A stretch of 64,000 nucleotides of DNA from FEB-25 sp963822175 (GTDB lineage Bacteria; Chloroflexota; Anaerolineae; Anaerolineales; UBA4823). Location of the stretch: positions 434,001 through 498,000 of the forward strand of contig CAWGGJ010000003.1 in assembly GCA_963822175.1 (NCBI GenBank). Reading direction: 5' to 3'. A program made the position numbers and the translations under genes. Within the stretch, counting starts at the first letter, position 1, and every line of letters begins with the position of its first letter. The notes beneath the pieces were generated by a model. That model made no database searches and had not been told where the DNA came from. It saw only the letters and a program-made list of their open reading frames with translations. Of the stretch, positions 8,554 to 16,798 are shown in pieces.

Positions 8554-9678
8554 TTAATCTGCTATGTTAATTCCGGTTAAAAATGTCTCCATGGCCGCCT
8601 CACCGGCCATTCTGACCGCCTCCCTGCGTTGGGGGGTCATGTCAAATTCCAGGGTTCCGATCCCTTTGGCAGGCAAATGGCAGATCTTATCCTGATAAGC
8701 AATGAGCATGGCTTTATCGTGGGCTGAAAGGACTGTATTGGTTAATCCATTGATCCTCAGCTTCATCGCTTCCAATAAGTCAATCTGGCTGAATATACCC
8801 GGTCCACTCATTGAATTATTTAGCGGTTGACCCGCCCCCGGAACCTCGAGCGTTTCATCGATCAGTAAACCGATCACATTCTCAGATTGCAAGCCTTCCC
8901 CCATGATCTCGTCGATGTTTTCATCATTCGCAACAAAAAAACTGATCGGAAAATTGGAGAGTAACCCCCCATCGATCACCTTGTTCCCTTCCAGACTACG
9001 CCCACGATAGGTACCCCATTCCTGCTTCCAAATCACCTCCTGCCAAGCAAAAGGAAAACTCATCGACATACGCACCGCCCAGACGGTTGGTAACATTGGC
9101 GCAGTCCGGTGATTAAGCACCAGCATCTCACGCGCACTAAGGTCAGAGGCTACAACCGATAGATCTCGACCTGTCTTTTGGTGAAACTCCAGCAAAGTCG
9201 TACCTGCCAGATCGCGACCACCTGCATTCAGCTTTTCCTGGAGCCAACGGACAAATTCATCCCCAGCATACCATCCACCCCATAATAGAAGCGAAGTGAG
9301 GTGACGGATCAAATCAACCTTAATCATGCTCTCTATGAGATTGTCCACCACTGGTTCGATCAAGTCCGGAACGGATGGATTATTCAGCTCGGTCCTAAGC
9401 CAATAACCCAGTTGGTCCTTAACGATAATATCTTCATAGACGGTTGGAACATCCATAAAGGTCGTAAAGCGGGGACGGCCATCTGGCGCTTCCTCAACGA
9501 TTGCATCCAGGCATTCCTGTGCGCTATACCCGGCAGCAATTAAGCAGGCAGTGATTGATCCAGCCGAAGTCCCAATGACACGGCGTGTAACGTGACCATG
9601 CCGCTCGAATGCTTGTAAAGCTCCAACAAATGCCACTCCCTTTGCTCCACCACCTTCAAATACGAGGTCGTATTCCAT
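8554..9678 (-). CDS. Patatin-like phospholipase/acylhydrolase
   Basis: Cytoplasmic or membrane-associated serine lipid acylhydrolase. The complete patatin site is present: oxyanion loop GGGAKG (9-14), nucleophile elbow GTSAG with S38, and catalytic D236 in VIDGG. The start at 9678 is set by GAGGAG 7 nt upstream; the frame opens earlier (9720) but without a signal. There are no transmembrane segments. ~374 aa is typical for bacterial patatins of the RssA/ExoU-like group. It is convergent with comEC and stands alone. Substrates are probably phospholipids or lipid esters. Confidence 0.85.
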   Translation of the reverse strand: MEYDLVFEGGGAKGVAFVGALQAFERHGHVTRRVIGTSAGSITACLIAAGYSAQECLDAIVEEAPDGRPRFTTFMDVPTVYEDIIVKDQLGYWLRTELNNPSVPDLIEPVVDNLIESMIKVDLIRHLTSLLLWGGWYAGDEFVRWLQEKLNAGGRDLAGTTLLEFHQKTGRDLSVVASDLSAREMLVLNHRTAPMLPTVWAVRMSMSFPFAWQEVIWKQEWGTYRGRSLEGNKVIDGGLLSNFPISFFVANDENIDEIMGEGLQSENVIGLLIDETLEVPGAGQPLNNSMSGPGIFSQIDLLEAMKLRINGLTNTVLSAHDKAMLIAYQDKICHLPAKGIGTLEFDMTPQRREAVRMAGEAAMETFLTGINIAD

Positions 9679-9914
9679 TTTATTCTCCTCCTGCGTTGAA
9701 TAATTGCTATATTTTATCAAGGATTTATTGGGAAGGTATAAATCATTGTACCTATCTCAAATTGAAAACAACACTCCATCATACCTGCCAATAGGAACCC
9801 CAGTCATCTTTGAAAGATGGATTACGCTGGCATGATTATTGATTTACAAACTTATGGCAAACCTGGCCTGTTTTTCCAAGCTAGCAAGATTGAGGATCAT
9901 TACCGGGATATATT

Positions 9915-10799
9915 TTACTTTCCCTCATAGGCTTCCCACAGTTTCGCAATGTCAAATTTTTTCATCGGCAAAAATGCCTGGGTTACCCGATTGATCTGCT
10001 CAGGTGTGCCTTTGCTCATCATCTCATCCATGGCTGCTGGAACAATTTGCCATGACAGACCATATTTATCTTTAAGCCAGCCACATTGTTCCGCTTCAGG
10101 CACAGCAGAAAGCCTGCCCCAGTAATTATCAATTTCTGCCTGGTCTTTACATTTGACGACAAATGAAATTGCTTCATTGAACCCAAACTGGTGCTCATGC
10201 GCGCTGTCCATTGCCCCAAATTCAAGCTCAAAAAGGGAAAAGGAACCGTATTTAAGCGTGCCTTCCTTGTTGGGTGCTTCGCCTTGACCGTATTGCTGCA
10301 TAAACCCTATACTGGAGGGATGGAAGGTGGAAGTCCAGAATTTGACTGCTTCTTCCGCCTTGCCCACGACATTGCCCACGAACATGATCACCGGGGTGAT
10401 CTTCTGCTTTACTTCAGCTCCGTTGGTGGAGATGATCTGCCAGGAAAGCCCATACTTATCCTGCAACCACCCATAGCGCTCGCTGAACGGGTAGGTGCCG
10501 AGTTCCATGAGTACCTGCCCACCCTGTGAGAGCTTTTCCCAGATAGGATCGACTTCCTCCTTGGTCTCGCACTTGACGTGAAAGGATATCGATGGATTGA
10601 ACTTGAAATAGGGTCCGGCACTGATAGCCTGGAATTCCTGGCCTGAAAGCTCAAAGTTCACGATGTCTGCATTGCCCGATGGAGTGTCGGAAAGCGTGGT
10701 GACATGATTGATCCTTGAATTGGGAAATGTCGAGACATACAGTTCGGCCGCTTCCCTGGCTTCTCTATCAAACCATAAATGTGAATATATCTTTGACAT
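9915..10799 (-). CDS. Tandem-domain PhnB-like VOC protein
   Basis: 294 aa made of two related PhnB/3-demethylubiquinone-methyltransferase-like VOC domains, each starting with SHLWFD.../PVIMFVG... and ending with CGWLKDKYGLSWQIVP or the matching YGWLQDKYGLSWQIIS. The duplicated DKYGLSWQI block shows the repeat directly. Such proteins have no established enzyme activity in most bacteria and may bind small molecules. GAGGATAAGC lies before the ATG. It is the last gene of a three-gene minus-strand group with a RibD-like reductase (28-nt gap) and a single VOC protein. Confidence 0.75.
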   Translation of the reverse strand: MSKIYSHLWFDREAREAAELYVSTFPNSRINHVTTLSDTPSGNADIVNFELSGQEFQAISAGPYFKFNPSISFHVKCETKEEVDPIWEKLSQGGQVLMELGTYPFSERYGWLQDKYGLSWQIISTNGAEVKQKITPVIMFVGNVVGKAEEAVKFWTSTFHPSSIGFMQQYGQGEAPNKEGTLKYGSFSLFELEFGAMDSAHEHQFGFNEAISFVVKCKDQAEIDNYWGRLSAVPEAEQCGWLKDKYGLSWQIVPAAMDEMMSKGTPEQINRVTQAFLPMKKFDIAKLWEAYEGK

Positions 10800-10827
10800 A
10801 TGCTTATCCTCTTTTGTTTAGACAGTA

Positions 10828-11487
10828 TTAATTTTCTTGGCGAATACGCTCACGTCTCTCTAGTTCTGCCTCAGATGGTTTTTCCAGCTCAAATGATCCA
10901 AGCTTGATCTCTCCATCTGGTTCATAGGTTACTATAATAACTCCTGTGCTTGAGGTTTTCGTATCGATAAGTTTAAGCCCGCAGGGAACTGTGCCCTGGC
11001 CGAACAGGCGTTTGCCTTTTCCAATTACCACCGGGAAAATCCACAGTCGATACTCGTCGACAAGGTTGTGTTTAAGCAGGGTTTGGATAAAATTGCTGCT
11101 GCCATGCACCTGCAGCTCCGCTCCGTCTTGTTCTTTGAGCTTCCTGATTGCTTGTACGACATCGCCCTTGATCAGGGTAGAGTTGTTCCAGTCAACCTTG
11201 TGCAGTGTTCTCGAAGCGATGTACTTTTTCGCGCTGTTGAGCTGGTCTGCCCCTTCCTCATTCGAATATGGCCAGTGAGCAGCAAAGATTTCATAGGTCT
11301 TCCGCCCCAGCAGAAGTTCGGATGGCTTCGCCATGAATTCACCCATGATTTGACCCATGATGTCATCCCAATAGGTGACTGACCATCCGCCGAATGTAAA
11401 ACCATCAGCAGGATCCTCAGGTGGTCCACCAGGTGCCTGCATCACACCGTCAAGGGTCATAAATGTGTTAACGATAAGTTTTCTCAT
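10828..11487 (-). CDS. RibD C-terminal/dihydrofolate-reductase-like protein (YyaP/YwjB type)
   Basis: 219 aa. The DHFR-like fold shows in MRKLIVNTFMTLDGVMQAPGG at the N-terminus, LLGRKTYEIFAAHWP (~78-92), IKGDVVQAIRKLKE and the C-terminal FPVVIGKGKRLFG. These NADPH-dependent reductase-like proteins are common in soil and environmental bacteria, usually near VOC and PhnB genes; a real substrate is not known. AGGAGG lies 8 nt before the ATG. It sits between the two VOC-type genes and is probably co-transcribed with the downstream PhnB-like gene. Confidence 0.75.
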   Translation of the reverse strand: MRKLIVNTFMTLDGVMQAPGGPPEDPADGFTFGGWSVTYWDDIMGQIMGEFMAKPSELLLGRKTYEIFAAHWPYSNEEGADQLNSAKKYIASRTLHKVDWNNSTLIKGDVVQAIRKLKEQDGAELQVHGSSNFIQTLLKHNLVDEYRLWIFPVVIGKGKRLFGQGTVPCGLKLIDTKTSSTGVIIVTYEPDGEIKLGSFELEKPSEAELERRERIRQEN

Positions 11488-11647
11488 CTAATTTCCTCCT
11501 TTTTCTTCTGGCATACGAACAATAGTATTGCCAGGCTCCTGCCTCCAATGCATCAGCAGCGGATCGCGGCATATAATCTCCTGCCAGCCACCTCACCCTC
11601 ATGCCCTCAAGTGAGCAAAGGTGTTGCCAAGTAGGCTGAACGGACAA

Positions 11648-12007
11648 TTACCCCATCGGTGTTACCAGCTGAAAGTAATTTCCATCCGGGTCAGCCAGGG
11701 TTGCGATCCATCCACCTCCCATTTCATAAGGCTCACTGATGACCTTGCCTCCCAGGGCTTTTATTCGCTCAAATTCCTCTTTAACTTGCGTCGTTTCGAA
11801 GTTTAACATCACCCGCCCGGGGTCTTTCGTGCTTCCGGCCATCTCGGAATGATCCAAGATCGAAAAGTAGCTTGCCCCAGCTGCCCATCCATAGAAGCCA
11901 TTTTCTTCATCGACCATCTCCGCTGGTTTTCCGAGTACTTTTTCGTAGAACGCTGCTAAAACCTTGAGCTGTTTTGTTCCGATCATAACGGAATTTAGAT
12001 TAAGCAT
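11648..12007 (-). CDS. VOC superfamily (glyoxalase-like) protein
   Basis: 119-aa single-domain VOC protein: N-terminal VMIGTKQLKVLAAFYEKVLG, middle GAASYFSILDHSEM, and C-terminal GGGWIATLADPDGNYFQLV. The DPDGNYFQL end is the classic last strand with a metal-ligand Glu/Gln position, here Q. The function may be small-molecule binding, glyoxalase or resistance-like; not decidable. GAAAGGGATG lies ahead of the ATG. The 160-nt gap to the next gene suggests it may have its own terminator or that the operon continues. Confidence 0.7.
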   Translation of the reverse strand: MLNLNSVMIGTKQLKVLAAFYEKVLGKPAEMVDEENGFYGWAAGASYFSILDHSEMAGSTKDPGRVMLNFETTQVKEEFERIKALGGKVISEPYEMGGGWIATLADPDGNYFQLVTPMG

Positions 12008-12316
12008 TTTTTACATCCCTTTCTCAGTTATAAGATTTTTCCGCAACAGGCTATCAAAAATAAGTCATCAACGGAAATCTTATTATATATTGCAAATAAA
12101 TTATACCTTATTTATCCAATTATTTGCAAGTCACCTACCACCAAAGTGAACTTTCTTAACTGATTATCCGCCGATGTTATTACAAATAACCATCACAATC
12201 TCGGGGCGACAGAGCTTAGATTACGTATATAAATCTGGGTAAATATAAAGCTCCAGGTTTCACCAGGCTATCACTTCCTCTGGGAGCGTGCAACTATTAG
12301 TCTATGTTAAAATTTG
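12008..12316. other. Intergenic divergent promoter region, AT-rich
   Basis: About 300 bp between the divergent VOC gene and the nuclease-like gene. It contains several AT-rich -10-like boxes on the minus strand (for example TATAAC near 12030 with TTGATA about 19 bp upstream), and on the plus strand TATGTT 8 nt before the ATG at 12317. No small gene is convincing. Confidence 0.4.
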
Positions 12317-13000
12317 ATGCTAATGACTGAAACCTCCTTGCACGCTGCATTAAAAACTTGGTACGCCCAACCCGGTGACTCCATCGAGACGCTCGTCGAC
12401 GGGTACATCATCGATATCCGCCGTGGAGACACACTCATCGAGATACAGACAAGGAATTTTTCCAGTCTGCGTATCAAGCTTGAGAAGTTACTCGCACAAT
12501 ACCCGGTACATCTAGTGTATCCGATCGCAGCGGAGAAATGGATTGTCCATCAAGAAAACGGGAGGGCAACTCAGCGCAGGAAATCCCCCAAGCACGGGCG
12601 CACGGAGCATATGTTCAATGAGCTGGTCTACATCCCCCACCTGCTTAATAACTCGAACTTCTCTCTTCAAATTCTATTTACTGAGGAAGAAGAGACCTGG
12701 GTAAAGGCTGGCGGCGGTTCTTGGAGACGGAAAGGGTGGCGCATAGCTGACCGGAGGCTCATCGGCATACTGGGCACGCAGGAATTCTGCACGATCGATG
12801 AATACCGCAAACTGGTGCCTGCCAACATGCCAGAAACCTTCACCACCTCCGATCTGGCCAGGCACGCACATCTGCCGCATCGGCTCGCCCAGAAGATGGC
12901 ATATACCCTGAGGACTTCTGAGATCATTAAAGTTAATCGCCGGGTGAACCGCGCTTACGAATATCGTCTCAATCAGCTTGAGCCCGCTGTGGAAAGCTGA
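12317..13000 (+). CDS. Conserved protein, PD-(D/E)xK-like nuclease N-terminus plus winged helix
   Basis: 227 aa, soluble. The N-terminus has an order of acidic residues like a restriction-endonuclease fold: E24, D28 and D33 in VDGYIIDIRRGD, then E42-x-Q44 in LIEIQT, followed by a helix with basic residues. The C-terminal ~60 residues (TFTTSDLARHAHLPHRLAQK...NRRVNRAYEYRL) look like a winged helix. The family recurs in Actinobacteria and Chloroflexi without an assigned function. DNA or RNA binding and perhaps cleavage is an inference. The start is uncertain among TTG 12314, ATG 12317 and ATG 12323. Single gene, followed by a strong terminator. Confidence 0.6.
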   Translation: MLMTETSLHAALKTWYAQPGDSIETLVDGYIIDIRRGDTLIEIQTRNFSSLRIKLEKLLAQYPVHLVYPIAAEKWIVHQENGRATQRRKSPKHGRTEHMFNELVYIPHLLNNSNFSLQILFTEEEETWVKAGGGSWRRKGWRIADRRLIGILGTQEFCTIDEYRKLVPANMPETFTTSDLARHAHLPHRLAQKMAYTLRTSEIIKVNRRVNRAYEYRLNQLEPAVES

Positions 13001-13117
13001 ATTACCAGTATATACATCCAGCGGAAAGTATTTATTTGAATATATTCCGGTCGCTTTCATCTCATAACTCGATAAACCACACACTCCTTTTTTCTCGCTA
13101 ATCCAAAACTACAAGTT

Positions 13118-13162
13118 GGGGCTGACCTTATTGAAGTTCCAGCAAGGTCAACCCCATTTTTT
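13118..13162 (+). terminator. Rho-independent terminator
   Basis: Arms GGGG-C-TGACCTT (13118-13129) and AAGGTCA-A-CCCC (13144-13155) form an 11-pair stem with one mismatch, followed by ATTTTTT. It lies about 117 nt past the nuclease-like gene. Confidence 0.75.
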
Positions 13163-13205
13163 GAATGTAAACCGTAATTACAAGAAATGCCACCCACCTT
13201 CTGGT

Positions 13206-14948
13206 TTACGGTCGCTTGTCAATCCGATATAGAACATTTGCTGTATCACCGCTTACATAGATTGCCCCGGTTTGCTGGCTTACTGCAATGCCGTTAAAGA
13301 CCATGAAAGGTGGCAAACCTGAAAGATGCATGCCGCCAAGCCGCAGACCTTCCACATACGGGGTGACGACACCAGTATCGGAGTTGATGATTGAGACTTT
13401 GCCAGCGCCAGCTTCCACTACCAGCAGGTTGCCGTCCGGCATCACCGCCAAGCCCTCTGGTTCATCCAGTCCATCAGCCAATGGTATCATCACTGGAAGT
13501 CCATCCTGGACAAGCTGAAAAACCATCCCAAGTGCCCAATCTGCCACCCACAGGTCGGCATCTGTAGCTGCCAGGCCAAGTGGAAGGCCAAGGGTTGCCA
13601 ATACCTGCCTATCGCCTGGGCCTGAGCTGCGCACCACTGAACTAGTACCTATCTCTGATACGATCAGGTCACCCTGGAAACGGATGGCGTTTATTGGGCC
13701 ATAAAAATCGTAGCGGGTATCGATCAGCGACCTGGAGGCAGGATCATAGACATATACGGCGTTACTTATGAAGGAGCTTGCGATCAGATTTAACCCATCC
13801 GGGGCAATGGTAAGTACCTCTGCCATATTTCCCCGTTCTACAAACAACTCCTTCCCTGTCTGACCATTGAACTGCCGTAACACCCAAAGGTCACCCATAT
13901 ACACATTATCACGACCTAAGGCATCAGTCAAAACTGCCACCCCGCCAGGGGCGATCATTCCCCCAGGGCTGACCGGGCGAACTTGGCCGTTTTGCAGAAC
14001 CTCAACGATGAATCCATCTTCAGCACTGGAGACAAATAGCCTGCCTTTTGCATCAAAAGCCAGGTTGTCCAGGCTGTTGGGTAAGATGGTAATCAATTCA
14101 ATTTCACCGGAATCGAGGTCCATGCGTTTCACCTCTCCAGTAGGTTGATTAATAAAATACATCATCCCGTCTGGTCCGAATTTAACCGCTGCAGTACCCA
14201 AAACATCGGTTACCACGTCCCACATCTCACCCGTATCTACGTTGATCTTAACAACTTTTGCTGGCTGTATGAGAGGACCATACAACAATCCATCCGGTCC
14301 AAAATCGAAGCCATTAAGCCAGCCTAAGGTCGGTATGATCAACCTGGGTGGTGTGATCCCATCCAGATAAATCTCATAAAACCCATCACCTAAAAAGTCT
14401 AAGGCAGTGAAAAGGCGCAACCCGTCATCTGAGAAAGTGATTGGATTTACACCCAAGGGGAGCTCAGCAACTACGCTCTGCGTGCCATCCGGTGCCATCT
14501 TACCTATCTTACCGGTGGTAATAGCCGTCCAGTAGAGCGAGCCATCCGGACCAAAGGTGAGATCATCCGGACCATCCAGTCCTGGCTCTAGAGTGATCTG
14601 CCGGACGATATGCCCGCTGTTTGGCTCCATGACAAGGATTCCACCGCCAAAAACGCTGGCAATATAGAGGTATCCATCTGGTCCAAAGTAGAGACCATTC
14701 GCACCATGAATGGGACCGCCGCGCGCCAAGACACGGGTAATGACCTGCCCATTCCTTGGTGCGGCTCCATAAATATCACTCTTTGATCGTTGGGTCGTTG
14801 AGCCGGATGAGCCATTTTGTCGATCGGCGCTGGCTCCTTTCTGACCACCTTCATTAGCCCAAGCTACCGGACTATAGGTGAGGCTGCTTGATAGTAAAGC
14901 CAGGATCACTCCAATGCAGATGACACTATATTTAACACTCTTGTTCAT
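13206..14948 (-). CDS. Secreted NHL/SMP-30-like beta-propeller protein
   Basis: 580 aa. A Sec signal peptide covers about residues 1-31 (KYSVICIGVILALLSSSLTYS..WA). The rest is a series of ~40-residue repeats with the pattern FGPDG.LY and FAPDG/FDAKGRLF, for example YFGPDGYLYIASV, TFGPDGSLYWTAI, KFGPDGMMYFINQ, as in NHL and SGL/gluconolactonase-like propellers. It may bind or hydrolyse sugars or lactones, or be a scaffold; catalytic residues are not evident. AGAGGAGGATG lies before the ATG at 14948. A promoter far upstream (15330-15358) with a hairpin in between suggests a long regulated leader. Confidence 0.75.
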   Translation of the reverse strand: MNKSVKYSVICIGVILALLSSSLTYSPVAWANEGGQKGASADRQNGSSGSTTQRSKSDIYGAAPRNGQVITRVLARGGPIHGANGLYFGPDGYLYIASVFGGGILVMEPNSGHIVRQITLEPGLDGPDDLTFGPDGSLYWTAITTGKIGKMAPDGTQSVVAELPLGVNPITFSDDGLRLFTALDFLGDGFYEIYLDGITPPRLIIPTLGWLNGFDFGPDGLLYGPLIQPAKVVKINVDTGEMWDVVTDVLGTAAVKFGPDGMMYFINQPTGEVKRMDLDSGEIELITILPNSLDNLAFDAKGRLFVSSAEDGFIVEVLQNGQVRPVSPGGMIAPGGVAVLTDALGRDNVYMGDLWVLRQFNGQTGKELFVERGNMAEVLTIAPDGLNLIASSFISNAVYVYDPASRSLIDTRYDFYGPINAIRFQGDLIVSEIGTSSVVRSSGPGDRQVLATLGLPLGLAATDADLWVADWALGMVFQLVQDGLPVMIPLADGLDEPEGLAVMPDGNLLVVEAGAGKVSIINSDTGVVTPYVEGLRLGGMHLSGLPPFMVFNGIAVSQQTGAIYVSGDTANVLYRIDKRP

Positions 14949-15213
14949 ATTTACATCCTCCTCTGGGTCATACCTTCAATGATCGAATTATCGATCGAGC
15001 TTGGTCAAATAGCAGTTCATTTTGACTATTTACCGTCATTCGCTACATCAGGTTGGCTTGAATGGGGTCTGCCAATAATGTGCAGCTTTATATTTTCCTT
15101 AATCTTTTATCATGACCTCCTTTCGTCCTACCCTTCTCGGAGCAATCCCTGGGCCAGTATTGAGATAAAAAAACAATCTCATTCTTGTGCCGTATTTACC
15201 AATTCCCACTAAT

Positions 15214-15239
15214 AAAAACCGCCGACTCATCGTCAGCGG
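15214..15239 (-). terminator. Hairpin with T-tract (terminator or attenuator)
   Basis: On the minus strand CCGCTGAC and GTCGGCGG pair over 8 positions (one G-U) around a 5-nt loop GATGA and are followed by TTTTT. It lies about 110 nt downstream of the promoter at 15330-15358 and 265 nt before the propeller gene. Confidence 0.6.
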
Positions 15240-15329
15240 CTTCTTTGAAACTATATTGTTACCTGGTAATTTCAGAACCAGGGATTTCGCCATAATTGTT
15301 AGTTCGAATTTTTATTTACTTGTATAAAC

Positions 15330-15358
15330 ATTATATAGATTATTCAGACAAAATGCAA
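15330..15358 (-). promoter_or_regulatory. Strong sigma-70-type promoter
   Basis: On the minus strand TTGCAT (15358-15353), a 17-bp spacer and TATAAT (15335-15330). It fires toward the propeller gene and the hairpin at 15239. Confidence 0.65.
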
Positions 15359-15666
15359 TAACCAATCTAACCATTGGTTAATTTATCCATTCCAGCAAAG
15401 CATCCTTTTTCCTGGATAAATCTGCCTTTGCACCACGCAATATTAGATTTCTCATGTACCTCCATTGCTAGATTTCTTGCCCACTATATCTTTTGATAGC
15501 CACACCTTCATATCGTCCGTTAAAAAATTATTCCGCACAAGGTATCCCACCACCTTTGAATTGATCAGAACTTTATGCTCGTGGCCACCCCGATGGCAAC
15601 CATATGTGATTTCCTAAAGAAAAATTGATGCACCTATAAAAAATCATCCAAGTGTGATTTGAAGTT

Positions 15667-15706
15667 AAAAATAAAAACAGGCAATCAAGCTTAACTCTGC
15701 TTGATT
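15667..15706 (-). terminator. Rho-independent terminator of the M28 peptidase gene
   Basis: On the minus strand AATCAAGC (15706-15699) pairs perfectly with GCTTGATT (15690-15683) around an 8-nt loop; downstream is GCCTGTTTTTATTTTT. Confidence 0.7.
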
Positions 15707-15739
15707 AAATCTATAAACACTATCATCAATAACTCAAGA

Positions 15740-16654
15740 TCAAGGCTTTTCATTATCTGCCATTCGAAGTACCAAACCTCCAGCCGCGCGGCATACCTCT
15801 GTTGCAAATGATAGGTTTAAGGTATCAAGCACATCGCTTGGCTGGTGATAGTGCGGGGTCCTAAAATTCGCCGTATCAGTTAACATGATCGCTGAATAGC
15901 CATTGTCCCAAAATGAAGCGTGATCAGAACGCCGAACATCCGGAAACATCTCACCGTTTCCTGGAACAATCAATGGTAAGTATGGCAACGGGATTTTATA
16001 TTGTTCGATGATCTGTATGTAACCATTGACCATCTCCATCGATTTTTGGTTGCCAATAATTCCAATGAAGTTGCCCTTTTTTGGTAGCTCCAATGGAAAA
16101 TTATCGGGTTTGGTTTGCACCACCAATTCGCCAGCATACGCAATTTCTTCAAAATTTATTACGCCTTCGATTTTCCATCCCTCGTCTCGGGCGTAATTAG
16201 TCAGCGCTCTGCTTCCTCTAAGAAATGGTGAGTTTTTATCCTCATCCATCATTCGTTCTTCCAGGCTAACCCCCACAAATTGAATACTTTTTATAAATCT
16301 GAATCGTTTTATTACTCTGGCAATCTCGAGCATCGCGGCAACCCCACTGGCATTATCATTTGCCCCAGGGCTTGTAGCCACAGTATCATAATGTGCTAAG
16401 ACCATCACGCTCTTTTCAGGAAACTGGGTTCCGGTATGCGTTCCAATAATATTCCTATATTTTTGATCACCTTCATTGAAGTAATGCACTGACATCTCAT
16501 ATCCCCAGGCATCAAGTTTCATATAAATATAATCAGCTGCCTTTTCGAGTGCTTCTGGTGCAACCTTGGGATGCCTCACACCTTCTAGATTTTTAATGTG
16601 GGTTTCTATCTCTTTACTAGAAATTTCCTCAAGAATAAGCTGCAAATCATCCAT
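15740..16654 (-). CDS. M28 family zinc aminopeptidase
   Basis: ~304 aa. The M28 co-catalytic zinc site is complete: H88 and D90 in LAHYDTV, bridging D100 in GANDNASG, E132/E133 in VSLEER, a distal Asp in RRSDHASFW and a last His in TPHYHQPSD. It has no signal peptide, unlike many M28 exopeptidases, so it is probably cytoplasmic. The start at 16654 is chosen because AGGAGG sits 5 nt upstream; the longer frame opens at 16681. It cleaves N-terminal amino acids or small substrates; specificity is unknown. Single gene, terminated at 15667-15706. Confidence 0.85.
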   Translation of the reverse strand: MDDLQLILEEISSKEIETHIKNLEGVRHPKVAPEALEKAADYIYMKLDAWGYEMSVHYFNEGDQKYRNIIGTHTGTQFPEKSVMVLAHYDTVATSPGANDNASGVAAMLEIARVIKRFRFIKSIQFVGVSLEERMMDEDKNSPFLRGSRALTNYARDEGWKIEGVINFEEIAYAGELVVQTKPDNFPLELPKKGNFIGIIGNQKSMEMVNGYIQIIEQYKIPLPYLPLIVPGNGEMFPDVRRSDHASFWDNGYSAIMLTDTANFRTPHYHQPSDVLDTLNLSFATEVCRAAGGLVLRMADNEKP

Positions 16655-16798
16655 TTTTCCTCCTTTTTTCTTGATCACCATCCCATAACCGGCCTGGCTG
16701 AAATCCAGGTAAATATTGCTCTTAAATCATAATCGGTACATCTGTTATCACTGATCACCGGTAAATGAGGGTATTCGAAGGTAGGCATCCATGATAAA

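Larger units (their letters stand above)
14949..15665. other. Long leader/intergenic region
   Basis: No plus-strand gene is convincing. On the minus strand it holds a good promoter (15330-15358), two hairpins, the second followed by TTTTT (15214-15239), a possible 64-aa frame (15099-15293, basic, unrecognised, weak evidence), and AAGGAGGTC just before a 4-codon frame near 15110. The frame and hairpins may be a leader peptide/attenuator for the propeller gene, or a separate small RNA. Confidence 0.4.

Noticed and set aside
8252..8557. Plus-strand 101-aa frame across the end of comEC
   Set aside because: Out-of-frame shadow of the comEC coding region; the C-terminal codons read intergenic sequence.
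15214..15239. Hammerhead-ribozyme-like CTGACGATGAGTC near a CGAAA
   Set aside because: The conserved CUGAUGA core and stem layout are not matched; the hairpin-T-tract explanation is simpler.
15099..15293. 64-aa minus-strand frame MAKSLVLKLPGNN...
   Set aside because: No family recognised, no Shine-Dalgarno; kept only as part of the leader region.
15368..15380. Near-palindrome TAACCATTGGTTA
   Set aside because: Imperfect, isolated, and no gene uses it in an obvious way.
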